Positions 15,826 through 23,694 of a DNA stretch of 30,752 bases are shown one piece after another (the stretch's first letter is position 1; the number at the start of each line of letters is the position of its first letter). Source of the stretch: JBMNKL01 sp050261495. GTDB taxonomy: Bacteria > Bacillota > Clostridia > Acetivibrionales > DTU013. The notes below the pieces were generated by a model that saw nothing but the letters and a program-made list of their open reading frames with translations, had not been told where the DNA came from and did no database searches. The stretch spans positions 1-30,752 of the forward strand of contig JBLNDI010000099.1 in the NCBI GenBank assembly GCA_050261495.1, given 5' to 3'. The position numbers were made by a program, and so were the translations under genes.

Positions 15826-17399
15826 TAAGTGTTTCTCCTCCCGGGTATATGCTTCTGCAGTTTCTCGAGCGCGTCCTTTTCGGGAAGCGGTCTGCTGAAA
15901 AGGTAGCCCTGGACCTTATTGCAATTAAGGCCGGACAGGTAATCAAACTGCTCCTTCGTCTCGACACCTACGGCTACAATATCAATATTCATGCTTTTTC
16001 CGGCTTTCACAATAAAATCTGTAAGTATCCTTCTTTCATCGTTGCCGGAAATTATTTGCACAAATGACTTGTCGATCTTCAGCGTAGTTACCGGGAGCTG
16101 TCTTAAGTAATTTAAAGAGGAATATCCCTTGCCGAAATCATCAAGGGCAATTTTTATTCCATGCTTTTTCAAAAGCCTCATTTTTTCCGCGACAGCTTCA
16201 GAAGACTCTACGAGTACGGATTCAGCTATGTCTATTTCAAGGCTCTCCGGTTTTATCTTTGCCATTTCAACCGTATCGACGACAAAATCCACGAAATCAT
16301 CCTGGAGCAGCTGAAGCTTTGACACATTAACGGACACCGTAATGTTTTCGTAACCTTCCGTGTAGAGCTGCCTGATAAATATGCAGGCGTTCCGCAGCAC
16401 CCATTCGCCGATAGGTATAATCAGGTGCGTATCTTCGGAAACCTTTAAAAATTTGCTTGGCTTTGTAAATCCGAACTCGTCGCTGCGCCACCTGATAAGG
16501 GCTTCAAAACCGGTTATCTCCATGGTTGCGGCATCATACTGCGGCTGGTAGTACAATTCGAACTCGCTGTTTTCCATCGCGTGATGCAAATATTTCTCGA
16601 TATTCACCCACTCCTGGAAAGGTTCATTCATGGATTCGCTGTAGATAACGATCCTGTTCTTCCCGGCTTCTTTTGCCTTGAACATCGCAATATCCGCACT
16701 TTTCAGCAATTCGTCAGCCGTGCCCCCGTGGTCCGGGTAAATTGATATGCCTATGCTCGTGGTACTGTAAAATACCCTCCCGTCTATCTCAACAGGTTTC
16801 TTCGTTTCTTTCAGCAATTTTACTGCAGTCTTTTCTATATCATGAATCTCATTATAGCCTTCTGAAATTATTGCAAACTTGTCCCCGCTTATCCTGTATA
16901 TGGTGCAATTATCATCAAGCAACCCGGACCACACACCGCTTATCTTTTTAAGAAGCCGGTCGCCAAAAGTATGCCCTAGCGTATCGTTAACGTATTTAAA
17001 ATTGTCCAGATCAAGATAAAGCAAGGCAAATTTATGCTTTTTGTTTATCAATTCTTCAACTTTCATGGAATACGACATCCGGTTCGGAACACCGGTCAGC
17101 TGGTCAAAATATGCCAAATGATGCAGTTTCGATTCGTATTCCATCAGCCTGCTGCGGCTCTCACCCGTTTGCCGGTTAATTCCCAAAGCCCTCAGGACAA
17201 GCAAGTATATCAGCAAACCGGACGAAATCGCATAAGCCAGTCCTTTCAACACACCGAACAGCTTCAGCGTTTTCACGTCATTTGCAACCATGCCCAGGAC
17301 CGCATCGGAAAGCAAAATCCAGGACACGCTTGCGGCAAGATAAACAGCCGCGACTTTCAATGCTTCCTTTCTCTTGTTTTCTGGTTCCATAGCTCTCAC
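15825..17399 (-). CDS. membrane-anchored GGDEF-EAL protein with degenerate motifs
   Basis: This is a c-di-GMP-type protein of 524 residues. Two membrane helices (about 14-37 and 50-70) precede a GGDEF domain (about 88-255) and an EAL domain (about 262-515). The GGDEF signature reads SGDKF (171-175) and no RxxD inhibitory site is seen, so cyclase activity is unlikely. In the EAL domain the EAL triad (E299), N358, DD at 420-421 and K441 remain. The usual EITE motif reads DIAE (390-393) and the usual EGVE reads VGVE (477-480), losing a conserved acidic residue. It may be a c-di-GMP binding or signalling protein rather than an enzyme. GTG at 17399 overlaps the kinase stop as GTGA; an ATG at 17390 is the alternative start. 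Confidence 0.93.
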   Translation of the reverse strand: MRAMEPENKRKEALKVAAVYLAASVSWILLSDAVLGMVANDVKTLKLFGVLKGLAYAISSGLLIYLLVLRALGINRQTGESRSRLMEYESKLHHLAYFDQLTGVPNRMSYSMKVEELINKKHKFALLYLDLDNFKYVNDTLGHTFGDRLLKKISGVWSGLLDDNCTIYRISGDKFAIISEGYNEIHDIEKTAVKLLKETKKPVEIDGRVFYSTTSIGISIYPDHGGTADELLKSADIAMFKAKEAGKNRIVIYSESMNEPFQEWVNIEKYLHHAMENSEFELYYQPQYDAATMEITGFEALIRWRSDEFGFTKPSKFLKVSEDTHLIIPIGEWVLRNACIFIRQLYTEGYENITVSVNVSKLQLLQDDFVDFVVDTVEMAKIKPESLEIDIAESVLVESSEAVAEKMRLLKKHGIKIALDDFGKGYSSLNYLRQLPVTTLKIDKSFVQIISGNDERRILTDFIVKAGKSMNIDIVAVGVETKEQFDYLSGLNCNKVQGYLFSRPLPEKDALEKLQKHIPGRRNT

Positions 17400-18811
17400 A
17401 TCCCTTCATATGGAACTGAAAAATAAACAACCGCTCCCTCGTCAACCTTACCTTCTATCCAGGCTCTTCCGCCATGTTTCTCAATTATCTTCTTTACAGT
17501 AACAAGGCCGATACCGGTTCCCTCAAACTCATCCGCCGTATGCAGCCTTTGGAATATGCCGAATAATTTTCCTGAATATTTCATATTAAACCCCACGCCG
17601 TTATCCCTGACATAAAAAATGTATTCATCCGCCGTAAGCGTGCAGCCTATCCTGATAACTGCCTTTTCCCTGCCCTTTGTAAATTTAAACGCATTTGATA
17701 AAATATTCTGCACCAGCAGCCTGAACAGCACGCGATCCGCAAATATTACAGGCAAATGGGTTTCTATAATCATTTTGATATCCCTGGCGGGATATGCCAG
17801 TCTCAATTCATTATACACGTCATTAAATTCTTTTTCCATATCAACATTTTCCCTGTTCAGTTCGGCCCTCGACATCCTGGAATACTGCAGCAGCTTGTTT
17901 ATCATCTCTATTGCTTCCCTGCCGATAGTACTGATATTGTTCAGCATCTGCACCGCATCATTATCCAATTTGGATCCAAAATCCTCCAGCAGGATTTTTA
18001 CATACCCGTCCACTGCCCTCAGAGGGGTCTTGAGGTCATGTGATACCGTGTATGAGAACGATTCCAACTCCCTGACCGCTTCCTGCAGCTTGGCCGTCCT
18101 CTCGGCAACGCGCTTTTCAAGCTCAGTATTGAGATTCTTGATTTCCTTTATCGCCTTTTTGTACTCCGTAATATTTTCCAGGATAACCCCGACCTGGTTG
18201 TCCGATATCAAAAACGCGTCTACCAGGTAATAAGAACCGGATTTTGAATGGTACGACTCAAATCGCTCGGCTTTTCCATTGTATAAAAGGTTGCGGAAAT
18301 AGTCCATCTCCTGGTTCGGATAGCCCATTACATCCAACCACGTCCTGCCTGTTATATCCGTTTCAGGAATATTGGCGTGCCTGTAAAACGCCGGGTTGGC
18401 CTTGACAAAGCGAAAATCCTTCAGCTTATTGTCCGGGTTGAACACCGGCTCCAATATGAAAAAAGCATTCATCATTTTGTCGAAAAGCATCTCGTTCCTG
18501 TATTCACTTGTACTCAAATTTTCACGTATTCTTACCAACTCATCGTGTTGGCTCTTAATTATACTGTCGGCTTTCGAAATCTCTTCGTTCAGTTCGTCTA
18601 TGCGAATATTGCTTTTATACAATTCATTTTTGAGATAATTTATTCTCCTCAGAAGAAAGAAAAGCACAATAACAAACAGGATTATCAGCAGGATTATTAT
18701 GATAACCAATCCGTTGTCTTCATTTGTATTGTCGTTGATTGCGTCAAGCACGTACACTATTCCGCCCCCAAGTTTTTCTGCCGGTAATATTCCTGCCTCC
18801 ACATTAAACAT
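17396..18811 (-). CDS. orphan PAS-domain sensor histidine kinase
   Basis: The 471-residue kinase has one membrane helix (about 35-54), a coiled coil (about 55-105), a PAS domain (about 107-215), and a second short coiled coil. The DHp domain has H258 in SYTVSHDLKTPLRAVDGY, a bacteriophytochrome-like H-box. The ATPase domain has N373 (NILSNAFKF), DNGVG at 403-407 and GTGIGL at 431-436. No response regulator is encoded nearby. It is the first gene of an operon whose stop overlaps the GGDEF-EAL start (GTGA). The start is uncertain: the ATG at 18811 has no visible ribosome binding site. In-frame GTG codons follow GGAGG-like or GGGGGCGG sequences a few codons in, and would give a product up to 18 residues shorter. 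Confidence 0.9.
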   Translation of the reverse strand: MFNVEAGILPAEKLGGGIVYVLDAINDNTNEDNGLVIIIILLIILFVIVLFFLLRRINYLKNELYKSNIRIDELNEEISKADSIIKSQHDELVRIRENLSTSEYRNEMLFDKMMNAFFILEPVFNPDNKLKDFRFVKANPAFYRHANIPETDITGRTWLDVMGYPNQEMDYFRNLLYNGKAERFESYHSKSGSYYLVDAFLISDNQVGVILENITEYKKAIKEIKNLNTELEKRVAERTAKLQEAVRELESFSYTVSHDLKTPLRAVDGYVKILLEDFGSKLDNDAVQMLNNISTIGREAIEMINKLLQYSRMSRAELNRENVDMEKEFNDVYNELRLAYPARDIKMIIETHLPVIFADRVLFRLLVQNILSNAFKFTKGREKAVIRIGCTLTADEYIFYVRDNGVGFNMKYSGKLFGIFQRLHTADEFEGTGIGLVTVKKIIEKHGGRAWIEGKVDEGAVVYFSVPYEGM

Positions 18812-18827
18812 CGGCCGGAAAGGATAA

Positions 18828-18867
18828 TAACATTATAATCGATTTTATCATTTTATGTAACATTATA
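18828..18867. repeat. 10-bp direct repeat in the divergent kinase / sigma promoter region
   Basis: TAACATTATA occurs at 18828-18837 and 18858-18867. On the minus strand each copy reads TATAATGTTA, so each supplies a perfect -10 box for the kinase operon. A separate plus-strand TATAAT at 18882-18887 may be the -10 of the sigma-factor operon, with no clear -35. No ECF-type promoter (GGAAC...GTC with proper spacing) is convincing. Confidence 0.4.
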
Positions 18868-18921
18868 GTATGGTCATCCGTTATAATTAGTGAAGGAACT
18901 CCGGGAAAGAAGACGGTACAT

Positions 18922-19428
18922 ATGAATGAAGAAGAACTGAAATCCATAAAAGATATTTGCGAACAGACATGGGAACCTTTATACCGCTATGTCTATTACA
19001 AGGTTCAAAACAGGGAAGAAGCCGAAGACATAACACAAGAAACATATGTTAAGTCGTTGTCTTATTCTAAATTCAACCAGATTGGGCCCAATGAGCATAT
19101 AGCCTTTTTAAAAACCGTAGCCTTGAACATAATAAAGGACCGCTGGCGACAAAGCAGAAGCAGAGGTTCAAATATTGATATAGATTCAATAGCTCATAGC
19201 GAAGCTTCAGTTGAAGATATATCAGATATTGCGAACCGGCAATTATTTATCAGAAGCTCACTGGACAAATTAAATGCGGAACAGCGTCAAGTCATAGAAT
19301 TTAGAATCATAAAGGGGTACTCGGTATCCGAAACAGCCAGGCTGATGGGCAAAAAAGAGGGAAATATCCGCGTGCTGCAGTACCGGGCGTTAAAGAATTT
19401 ATTGAATATCATGAGTGGGAATAATTAG
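18922..19428 (+). CDS. ECF-type RNA polymerase sigma factor
   Basis: This is an extracytoplasmic-function sigma factor of 168 residues, containing only regions 2 and 4. Region 2 covers about 12-80 (LYRYVYYKVQNREEAEDITQ, then the DRWRQSRSR end). Region 4 covers about 115-165 (LNAEQRQVIEFRIIKGYSVSE, with helix-turn-helix ETARLMGKKEGNIRVLQYRALKNL). The ATG at 18922 has only a weak upstream GAAGACGG. The gene is followed 12 bp later by the gene for its likely membrane-bound partner, with a strong GAGGAGG in between, so the two form one operon. Which promoters it controls is not visible. Confidence 0.93.
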   Translation: MNEEELKSIKDICEQTWEPLYRYVYYKVQNREEAEDITQETYVKSLSYSKFNQIGPNEHIAFLKTVALNIIKDRWRQSRSRGSNIDIDSIAHSEASVEDISDIANRQLFIRSSLDKLNAEQRQVIEFRIIKGYSVSETARLMGKKEGNIRVLQYRALKNLLNIMSGNN

Positions 19429-19440
19429 AGGAGGATTGCC

Positions 19441-20697
19441 ATGAATAATAATGAGAAAAAACTCTCTGATTTTATAGACAGTTTAAATAACGAAAGGAAG
19501 CCAAGCATCGGAAATCATTCCGGGGAATTGGACGCCCTGTACGATGTGGTAAGGCAAGTTAAAAGCCTAAGGGAACCTGTGATGCCTGATAAGGATTTTC
19601 CGGGCAGAATCGTCCAATCCGTCAGGTCAAAAAAGAATCCGCCGGTAAAAAACAGGAGGAGAACCTGGATAGGCGGTTTGGCCGGTATCGCCGCAATACT
19701 GGTTATATCTCTAATGATATATTTTATTATTCCACCCGGCAGTTCAAATATAGTTTACGCCATGGAACAGGCCTACAGCAGTATAAAAGCTTATCATGGC
19801 ACATTGGAAGTCATATTGAATACCGAAGCCGGAGAAGAGCATGCGCAAACTGTCCTTGACATATGGGTCGATAAAAACGGCAGTTATTACATCGAGGTGC
19901 TGGAAGGCTCGTTTAAGGGTTTAAAAACCGTAAGCAACGGGGAAAAAGTATGGCAGCATCCGGTTGACGAAAATAAAGGGTATGTGCTTCCCATTTTTTC
20001 TGAAACTTATGAATTCATTTTTGAACTGGGGAATGAAATAAATAAAGCCAAAAATGCGGAATCTGCCAAGATTGTCGGCGATGACAGGGTTGCAGGCAGG
20101 GAAACTTATATAATGGAAGTGACTCCCAAGGGCGGATTGACATACAAACTGTGGGTTGACAAGGAAACAAACCTGCCGCTGCAAAAACAAGGGGCAATGC
20201 AAAAAGCATTGCAATATATCACGAGATATACCGGGATTGATTTCGTGGAATCTATTCCGGAAGACCTTATCACAATAGATCCGGGCGAAGGATATATAGT
20301 GGTGTACCGTCCTGAAAATGAAAAAGCGGATATAGTTGAAGAAAATGCTGATAAAGTTGAAAATGCAGTTAACAAGCCTGAACCTGAAATTAAAGTAGAC
20401 GTGGATATGGAAATTGAAAAAGCGGACCAGGTATCCGCCGATTCAGGCAGTTCCCCATGGAAGCTGGACCCGGTTTATGCAGCCCAAGTGTTTGTATGTT
20501 TGCAGCTTTCTCCGGAGGGTATAGTCGGAGAGTATCCTATAGACTATGATGATTTGATATTAGTTGAAAAAGATGAAAGGTACGCAATAGTAAATGTCAA
20601 CAGCGACAAAACAAATATCAGGACAGTGTACCTGGAGAGATTGATCAGGCAGGATGACACCGGAATCTGGACGGTAACAGGATACGATAATAAATAA
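19441..20697 (+). CDS. membrane-anchored sigma-factor partner with LolA/RseB-like extracellular domain
   Basis: The position directly after an ECF sigma gene suggests an anti-sigma factor or signal sensor. The 418-residue product has a ~73-residue cytoplasmic part, one membrane helix (about 76-97), then an extracellular domain (about 105-290). Its TVLDIWVDKNGSYYIEV, GEKVWQHPVDENKGYVL and YKLWVDKETNLPLQKQ segments resemble LolA/RseB-type beta-rich lipoprotein-sorting folds. A very acidic linker (about 293-340) and a small C-terminal domain (about 345-418) follow. The cytoplasmic part lacks the HxxxCxxC zinc motif of ZAS anti-sigma factors, so how it would hold the sigma factor is unclear. The ATG at 19441 follows GAGGAGG. 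The operon ends at the terminator near 20746. Confidence 0.85.
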   Translation: MNNNEKKLSDFIDSLNNERKPSIGNHSGELDALYDVVRQVKSLREPVMPDKDFPGRIVQSVRSKKNPPVKNRRRTWIGGLAGIAAILVISLMIYFIIPPGSSNIVYAMEQAYSSIKAYHGTLEVILNTEAGEEHAQTVLDIWVDKNGSYYIEVLEGSFKGLKTVSNGEKVWQHPVDENKGYVLPIFSETYEFIFELGNEINKAKNAESAKIVGDDRVAGRETYIMEVTPKGGLTYKLWVDKETNLPLQKQGAMQKALQYITRYTGIDFVESIPEDLITIDPGEGYIVVYRPENEKADIVEENADKVENAVNKPEPEIKVDVDMEIEKADQVSADSGSSPWKLDPVYAAQVFVCLQLSPEGIVGEYPIDYDDLILVEKDERYAIVNVNSDKTNIRTVYLERLIRQDDTGIWTVTGYDNK

Positions 20698-20745
20698 CGT
20701 TACGGACAATCTCCAACGGCATTCAATATCTCCCCCTGAATACCA

Positions 20746-20799
20746 GTAAAGGGTATTATCCTTCAAACTTTTAAGAGATAATACCCTTACTTTATTTAA
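20746..20799. terminator. bidirectional terminator between the sigma operon and ppdK
   Basis: AAGGGTATTATC (20749-20760) pairs perfectly with GATAATACCCTT (20777-20788) around a 16-nt loop, extended on both sides by GTA/TAC with a bulged A. TTTATTT follows on the plus strand and TTTAC on the minus strand. It lies between convergent genes and can serve both. Confidence 0.8.
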
Positions 20800-20851
20800 T
20801 ATTTATATGCTCAAACCCTTGAAATACAGAAGCTTTCTGCTTGTGACCGGC

Positions 20852-23494
20852 TTAGCCGGCGCTTCCTTTAGATTTCTCCTTCACGACGGCCTGGGCAGCG
20901 GCAAGCCTTGCTATCGGCACGCGGAAAGGCGAGCAGGAGACGTAATCCAGGCCCAAGGTATGGCAGAATTCCACCGAAGAAGGATCTCCGCCATGTTCTC
21001 CGCAAATTCCAAGCTTAATGTTGGGTCTTGTCTTCCTTCCGCCTTCGACAGCTATTTTCATCAGCATACCTACGCCGGACTGGTCGACCCTTGCAAACGG
21101 GTCGGACTCAAATATCTTGGCCTTGTAATAATCCTCCAGGATTCTGCCCGCATCATCGCGGCTAAGGCCGAAGGTCATCTGCGTCAGGTCGTTCGTACCG
21201 AACGAGAAGAACTCGGCTTCCTGTGCAATCTCATTAGCCAGCAGCGCAGCCCTCGGAATCTCTATCATGGTGCCCACCTTGTACTCAAGGTTCACACCCG
21301 CTTTCGAGATAACCTCGTCCGCCGTCCTGGTAATGACATCCTTCACAAACTTAAGCTCCTTGAGTTCGCAAACCAACGGTATCATAATTTCGGGGACTAC
21401 TTTAATACCCTTTTTGCTGACGTTAATCGCGGCTTCAATGATCGCTCTGGTTTGCATCTCCGCTATTTCAGGGTATGAAACCGCCAGGCGGCATCCCCTG
21501 TGCCCCATCATCGGGTTGAGTTCATGCAGGTTCTTAATGATGTTCCTCAACTCCGCCTCCGTAATTCCGAGCTCGTTGGCAAGAGCCTTGACATCTGCTG
21601 CCTCCTGCGGCAGGAATTCATGCAGAGGCGGATCCAGCAGTCTTATCGTAACGGGATAACCCTTCATTTCGGTAAAGAGGCCTTCAAAATCGCTCCTCTG
21701 CAGCGGGAGAATCTTCTCCAGCGCTTTCCTTCTCTGCTCAACATTGCCGGACACTATCATCTGCCTGAATACGGAGATCCTGTCCGCTTCAAAGAACATG
21801 TGCTCGGTACGGCACAAGCCAATGCCTTCCGCCCCGAATTTCACAGCCTGCGCCGCATCCCTGGGCGTATCGGCGTTCGTTCTTACCTTCAGTCTCCTTA
21901 TCTCATCGGCCCAGGACATGAATAACCCAAAATTGCCGGCCATTTCAGGCTCAACCGTGGGCAGCTTTTCCCCGTAGACATTGCCCGTGGAGCCGTCAAG
22001 CGATATCCAGTCGCCTTCAACGTACTTGTTTCCGTTCTTGTCAACGAAATATTTCTCCGCTTCATTTATCCTGATCTCACTGCAGCCTGCCACGCAGCAC
22101 GTACCCATTCCGCGCGCGACAACCGCCGCGTGCGACGTCATTCCGCCGCGCCCGGTGAGAATGCCCTGGGAAACATTCATTCCCTCAATGTCCTCGGGCG
22201 ACGTCTCAAGCCTTACGAGTATTACTTTGCTTTCGCCGTTCTTGAAAGCTTCGACGGCATCTTCGGCCCTGAAGTAAATCTTACCGGTAGCCGCCCCGGG
22301 AGACGCAGGAAGCCCCTTGGCTATCGGCTTCGCTTCCTTCAGCGCTTTGGGATCAAAGGTCGGGTGAAGCAAAGCGTCAAGCTGCTTGGGATCTACCTTT
22401 AAAATAGCCTCCTCCTTGGTAATCATACCTTCGTTCACCAGGTCTACGGCTATTTTCAGCGCTGCCTGCGCTGTTCTCTTTCCGTTCCTGGTCTGCAGCA
22501 TGAACAGTTTGCCTTTTTCAATGGTAAACTCCATGTCCTGCATGTCCTTGTAATGCTTCTCAAGAATCTCCGCAATGCGGGCAAACTGGTTGTAGGCATC
22601 AGGATTTATTTCCTTCATCTTATCTATGGAGAAAGGCGTCCTTATACCCGCCACGACATCCTCGCCCTGCGCATTCATCAGGAATTCGCCGTACAGCTTC
22701 TTCTCGCCGGTCGACGGGTTGCGCGTAAATGCGACGCCGGTGCCCGAGTCGTCGCCCATGTTGCCGTACACCATTTCCTGTACATTTACTGCAGTGCCCC
22801 AATCGCCGGGTATATCGTTAAGCCTCCTGTATACAATAGCCCTGGGGTTGTTCCATGAACGGAAGACCGCCTTGACGGCATCCATCAGTTGAACTTTCGG
22901 ATCCTGCGGGAAGTCAAAGCCTTTCTCTTCTTTAAAGAGTTTCTTGTACCTCCTGACCACCTCTTTAAGGTTGTCCGCGGTAAGCTCGGTGTCTGCCGTA
23001 ACACCGTTCTCTTTTTTAACCGCGTCAAGGATTTCCTCGAACTTGGCTTTTTCAATTTCCATGACAACGTCGCCGAACATCTGGATGAACCTTCTATAGC
23101 TATCGTAAGCAAACCTGCTGTTGTTTGTGAGCTTCGCCATCCCTTCGGCAACCTCATCGTTAAGTCCCAGGTTCAGAATTGTGTCCATCATTCCGGGCAT
23201 GGATGCCCTCGCGCCGGAACGCACCGATACAAGCAACGGGTTCGCCGGGTCTCCGAATTTCTTGCCGATTATCGATTCGGTTTTTGCAAGCGCTTCATAT
23301 ATCTGGTCCTCAATCTCCTTGGATATGGTTTCACCATCATTATAATACCTGGTGCAGGCCTCGGTGGTAATCGTAAATCCCCTCGGCACCGGCAGGCCAA
23401 GCCCGGTCATTTCGGCAAGGTTGGCTCCTTTCCCGCCAAGAAGATCTCGCATCGAGGCATTTCCTTCATTGAACAAATACACATATTTAGCCAT
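20852..23494 (-). CDS. ppdK: pyruvate, phosphate dikinase
   Basis: PPDK interconverts pyruvate, ATP and phosphate with phosphoenolpyruvate, AMP and pyrophosphate; in anaerobic Clostridia it often works in PPi-linked glycolysis. The 880-residue product has the classic length. The N-terminal ATP-grasp half (about 1-340) is followed by the swivelling phosphohistidine domain with GRGGMTSHAAVVARGMG, catalytic H455, matching the numbering of the clostridial enzyme. The C-terminal PEP/pyruvate barrel (about 530-875) includes RTEHMFFE, GTNDLTQM and CGEHGGDP with the catalytic Cys. The start is the ATG at 23494, preceded by GGAGG at 5 nt; an upstream start would add four residues. The TAA sits in the 3-nt loop of a CCGGC/GCCGG hairpin (20847-20859). 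glyS lies 200 bp upstream. Confidence 0.98.
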   Translation of the reverse strand: MAKYVYLFNEGNASMRDLLGGKGANLAEMTGLGLPVPRGFTITTEACTRYYNDGETISKEIEDQIYEALAKTESIIGKKFGDPANPLLVSVRSGARASMPGMMDTILNLGLNDEVAEGMAKLTNNSRFAYDSYRRFIQMFGDVVMEIEKAKFEEILDAVKKENGVTADTELTADNLKEVVRRYKKLFKEEKGFDFPQDPKVQLMDAVKAVFRSWNNPRAIVYRRLNDIPGDWGTAVNVQEMVYGNMGDDSGTGVAFTRNPSTGEKKLYGEFLMNAQGEDVVAGIRTPFSIDKMKEINPDAYNQFARIAEILEKHYKDMQDMEFTIEKGKLFMLQTRNGKRTAQAALKIAVDLVNEGMITKEEAILKVDPKQLDALLHPTFDPKALKEAKPIAKGLPASPGAATGKIYFRAEDAVEAFKNGESKVILVRLETSPEDIEGMNVSQGILTGRGGMTSHAAVVARGMGTCCVAGCSEIRINEAEKYFVDKNGNKYVEGDWISLDGSTGNVYGEKLPTVEPEMAGNFGLFMSWADEIRRLKVRTNADTPRDAAQAVKFGAEGIGLCRTEHMFFEADRISVFRQMIVSGNVEQRRKALEKILPLQRSDFEGLFTEMKGYPVTIRLLDPPLHEFLPQEAADVKALANELGITEAELRNIIKNLHELNPMMGHRGCRLAVSYPEIAEMQTRAIIEAAINVSKKGIKVVPEIMIPLVCELKELKFVKDVITRTADEVISKAGVNLEYKVGTMIEIPRAALLANEIAQEAEFFSFGTNDLTQMTFGLSRDDAGRILEDYYKAKIFESDPFARVDQSGVGMLMKIAVEGGRKTRPNIKLGICGEHGGDPSSVEFCHTLGLDYVSCSPFRVPIARLAAAQAVVKEKSKGSAG

Positions 23495-23555
23495 AAATAC
23501 CTCCAATTTGTATGTAATATTATATTAAAGCGTATAATAATTTTGCGGCTTTACC

Positions 23556-23564
23556 ATTATAACA
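23556..23564 (-). promoter_or_regulatory. extended -10 promoter of ppdK in an AT-rich gap
   Basis: On the minus strand TGTTATAAT gives a perfect extended -10, about 55 nt before the ppdK ribosome binding site. The -35 is poor. The gap 23495-23694 between ppdK and glyS is strongly AT-rich, with many T-runs on the plus strand and no gene; I see no good glyS terminator in it. Confidence 0.55.
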
Positions 23565-23694
23565 TAATATTAAAAATATATAACATTATTTTTAATAAAA
23601 ATTTGCATTTTAATCTATTTTTCTTTTTAATATATCTTTTCTTTTTGCAACGCTTTTTATTACGCTTTATCGCAGTCCGAAAGGGCCGGATATG

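Noticed and set aside
18895..18921. ECF-type autoregulatory promoter (GGAACT at about 18895-18900)
   Set aside because: A correctly spaced -10 would fall on the sigma-factor start codon, leaving no leader; no good -10 motif is present.
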